From contig CM060191.1 in the NCBI GenBank assembly GCA_030549335.1, forward strand, positions 55,935,947 through 55,999,946: DNA of 64,000 bases, given 5' to 3'. Made by a program: the position numbers and the translations under genes. This stretch comes from Pontederia crassipes. Lineage: Eukaryota > Streptophyta > Magnoliopsida > Commelinales > Pontederiaceae. Numbering within the stretch: the stretch's first letter is position 1; each line of letters starts with the position of its first letter. The notes under the pieces were generated by a model. It searched no databases. It worked only from the letters and a program-made list of their open reading frames with translations, and was not told the DNA's origin. Positions 62,635 to 64,000 of the stretch are shown piece after piece.

Positions 62635-64000
62635 TGTAACACCTCAAATTTTTATGAAAGGGCATAATGGGCTTTGGGCCCAAAATGCTAATGATCTTCC
62701 TATATAAAGGGACTAAACCCTCATGTTGTCTCCTTTTCCTCATTCTTGCATGCGACGGCTAGGACTTTGAGGAGGGGAAACCTGAGAAGCAAGGACGAGG
62801 AAGACGAAGATGAAGAAAGAGAGGAAGAAATAGGAAGAGGACCCAAGATTAAGGTATGTGAAGAGAATCCAAACCCCTCTCTCCTCTCTCAATGATTTTT
62901 TATTTGGATTGAGAGTTTCAAAAACACCTTGTTCTTGATAGAGATTTTGATTGAGAGTTGCATGATTTAAGTTGCATAATCTGTTAAATTCATGATTATA
63001 TTATTACAATTATTTGGGTAGATTTTACTTATCTAGAAATTACAAATAATATATGGATGGAAATCTCTAGAAGTCTAGTTTTAAAAAAAAATTGTTTCAT
63101 CTGATTTCAAGATGTATAAAATTAGTTATGATCCAAATATCAAATTACTGTCATGCTGTCTCGGATAATATCGAGACCAAATTGTAAAAATTATCATAAA
63201 TTGAAACTATTGAATTAGGGTGGGTTTGAAATTTATTCAAGTTAAAGGTCCGTGTTATCTTTATGTGAATATAAGAATCATTTGATAAAAAAACAAGAAT
63301 AAATTAAGTTATTATTATTTTAGTGTCTACTGCTAGAATACTATGCAGAGAATAGATACTATTAATGAATGAAAATTGCATGTTTTAATGTGTTCTATGG
63401 TGCATAGATGCTAAGAGATTATACCTGAAATATTTATGACATTTTAAATTATTTTTATTGGAGTTTTAATCTCAAAAATAAAAAATTTCGAATGAAAGAT
63501 CGAACTTCCAAGACGCTTGTCGTACCAAGTCTCGAAATGCCCGTGACAAAAAGGGGCCAAAACAGAGCGCATCTGTCACACCGTGACATTCACTCTCACG
63601 GTTGTATGCCTATCACGACCGTGACCATATCGGTCACAACCATAACAAAAGGGAGTAATAGTTTGGATTTTTGTCACAGCCGTGACGATTCCAACCATAG
63701 TCATGATAATCCAAAAAAATGGATTTATATTTTTAAATTATTTTTAAGGTATCTACTATTATGTATTACTGGTTGATGATTGCATATGAACCTAGACACA
63801 TGAAATGCATGGGCAGTCGTAACTGGTTAAAATTTGAAGATTGAGCGACGTAAACTATTTTGTTGATTGTGATAATAATGAACCTAATGGAAGAATACTG
63901 TTACTTATCGCCACACAAAGTGATGACAGAAAATACTGTGCCCTGCTCTATTGTGTTAGAATTTTTCACAGGAAATTACTGTGCCATGCATTTTGAAGTT
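62635..64000 (+). mobile_element. Partial LTR, gypsy type, running off the window
   Basis: Starts TGTAACACCTCAAATTTT, a common start of plant Ty3/gypsy LTRs. A TATATAAAGG box at 62701-62710 is followed by a GA-rich leader, as in an LTR promoter. Repeated CACGACCGTGAC / TCACAACC words lie at 63560-63690. No end or partner is visible, so length and type are open; a frame at 63492-63776 is not credible as a gene. Confidence 0.55.

Overview
This window is nuclear DNA of a flowering plant. The evidence is GT-AG spliced genes, pathogenesis-related PR-1 genes, En/Spm (CACTA) transposons with plant-type transposase domains, Ty1/copia and Ty3/gypsy LTR retrotransposons primed by initiator tRNA-Met, an L1-type LINE, MITEs, and an AT-rich background with GC-rich gene and element cores. 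The species cannot be named from the sequence. No bacterial-type operons, CRISPR arrays, rRNA or tRNA genes were seen.

Host genes are few. Two PR-1 (CAP superfamily) genes lie head to head. Copy 1 (6619-8427, minus) is interrupted and decayed. Copy 2 (25643-26164, plus) is intact but has altered CAP-site residues. The third gene (45093-48059, plus) is an intact ten-exon gene for a 643-residue Lys/Ser-rich plant protein with a TPX2-like motif. Nearly everything else is mobile DNA or its remains.

Layout. 1-435: unassigned GC-rich flank. 439-2415: complete non-autonomous CACTA element with TSD TAT and a 20-bp GC-rich minisatellite. 2690-3355: 3' end of a sister CACTA. 4683-5083 and 5662-6462: a MITE and a long-TIR foldback element. 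6619-8427: PR-1 copy 1. 8528-24731: a 16.2-kb nested insertion between the two PR-1 genes, flanked by a 15-bp direct repeat. Its outer unit is an L1 LINE (ORF1 and endonuclease remains at 12.0-13.8 kb, RT end and RNase H at 22.9-24.7 kb). A decayed minus-strand Ty3/gypsy element (13808-22940) is inserted in that LINE, and a 312-bp foreign piece sits in one of the gypsy LTRs. 25643-26164: PR-1 copy 2. 27.1-29.56 kb: a degenerate copia element with gag. 29.6-32.3 kb: small repeats, hAT-like sequence and a TIR element. 33143-44423: a Ty1/copia element carrying a second, minus-strand LTR element (33972-37796). 45093-48059: the ten-exon gene. 50900-51826: a foldback element. 53566-53670: a (CT)n microsatellite. 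55626-60187: a CACTA element with TSD GCC and remains of the transposase genes but no catalytic DDE domain. 60353-62306: a solo LTR with TSD CCTTC. 62635 to the end: the start of a further gypsy-type LTR.

The most informative reading is historical. The two PR-1 genes were once a divergent pair about 1 kb apart. A LINE landed about 100 bp upstream of the start codon of copy 1, later elements piled into it, and copy 1 then lost or never kept a full reading frame. I found no convincing undescribed cellular system. The best leads are this broken divergent PR-1 pair, the GC minisatellite in the CACTA element (positioned like the methylation-controlled downstream control region of maize Spm), the inner LTR element with long tandem repeats and no recognisable pol, and the possible organelle-derived insert at 22293-22604.
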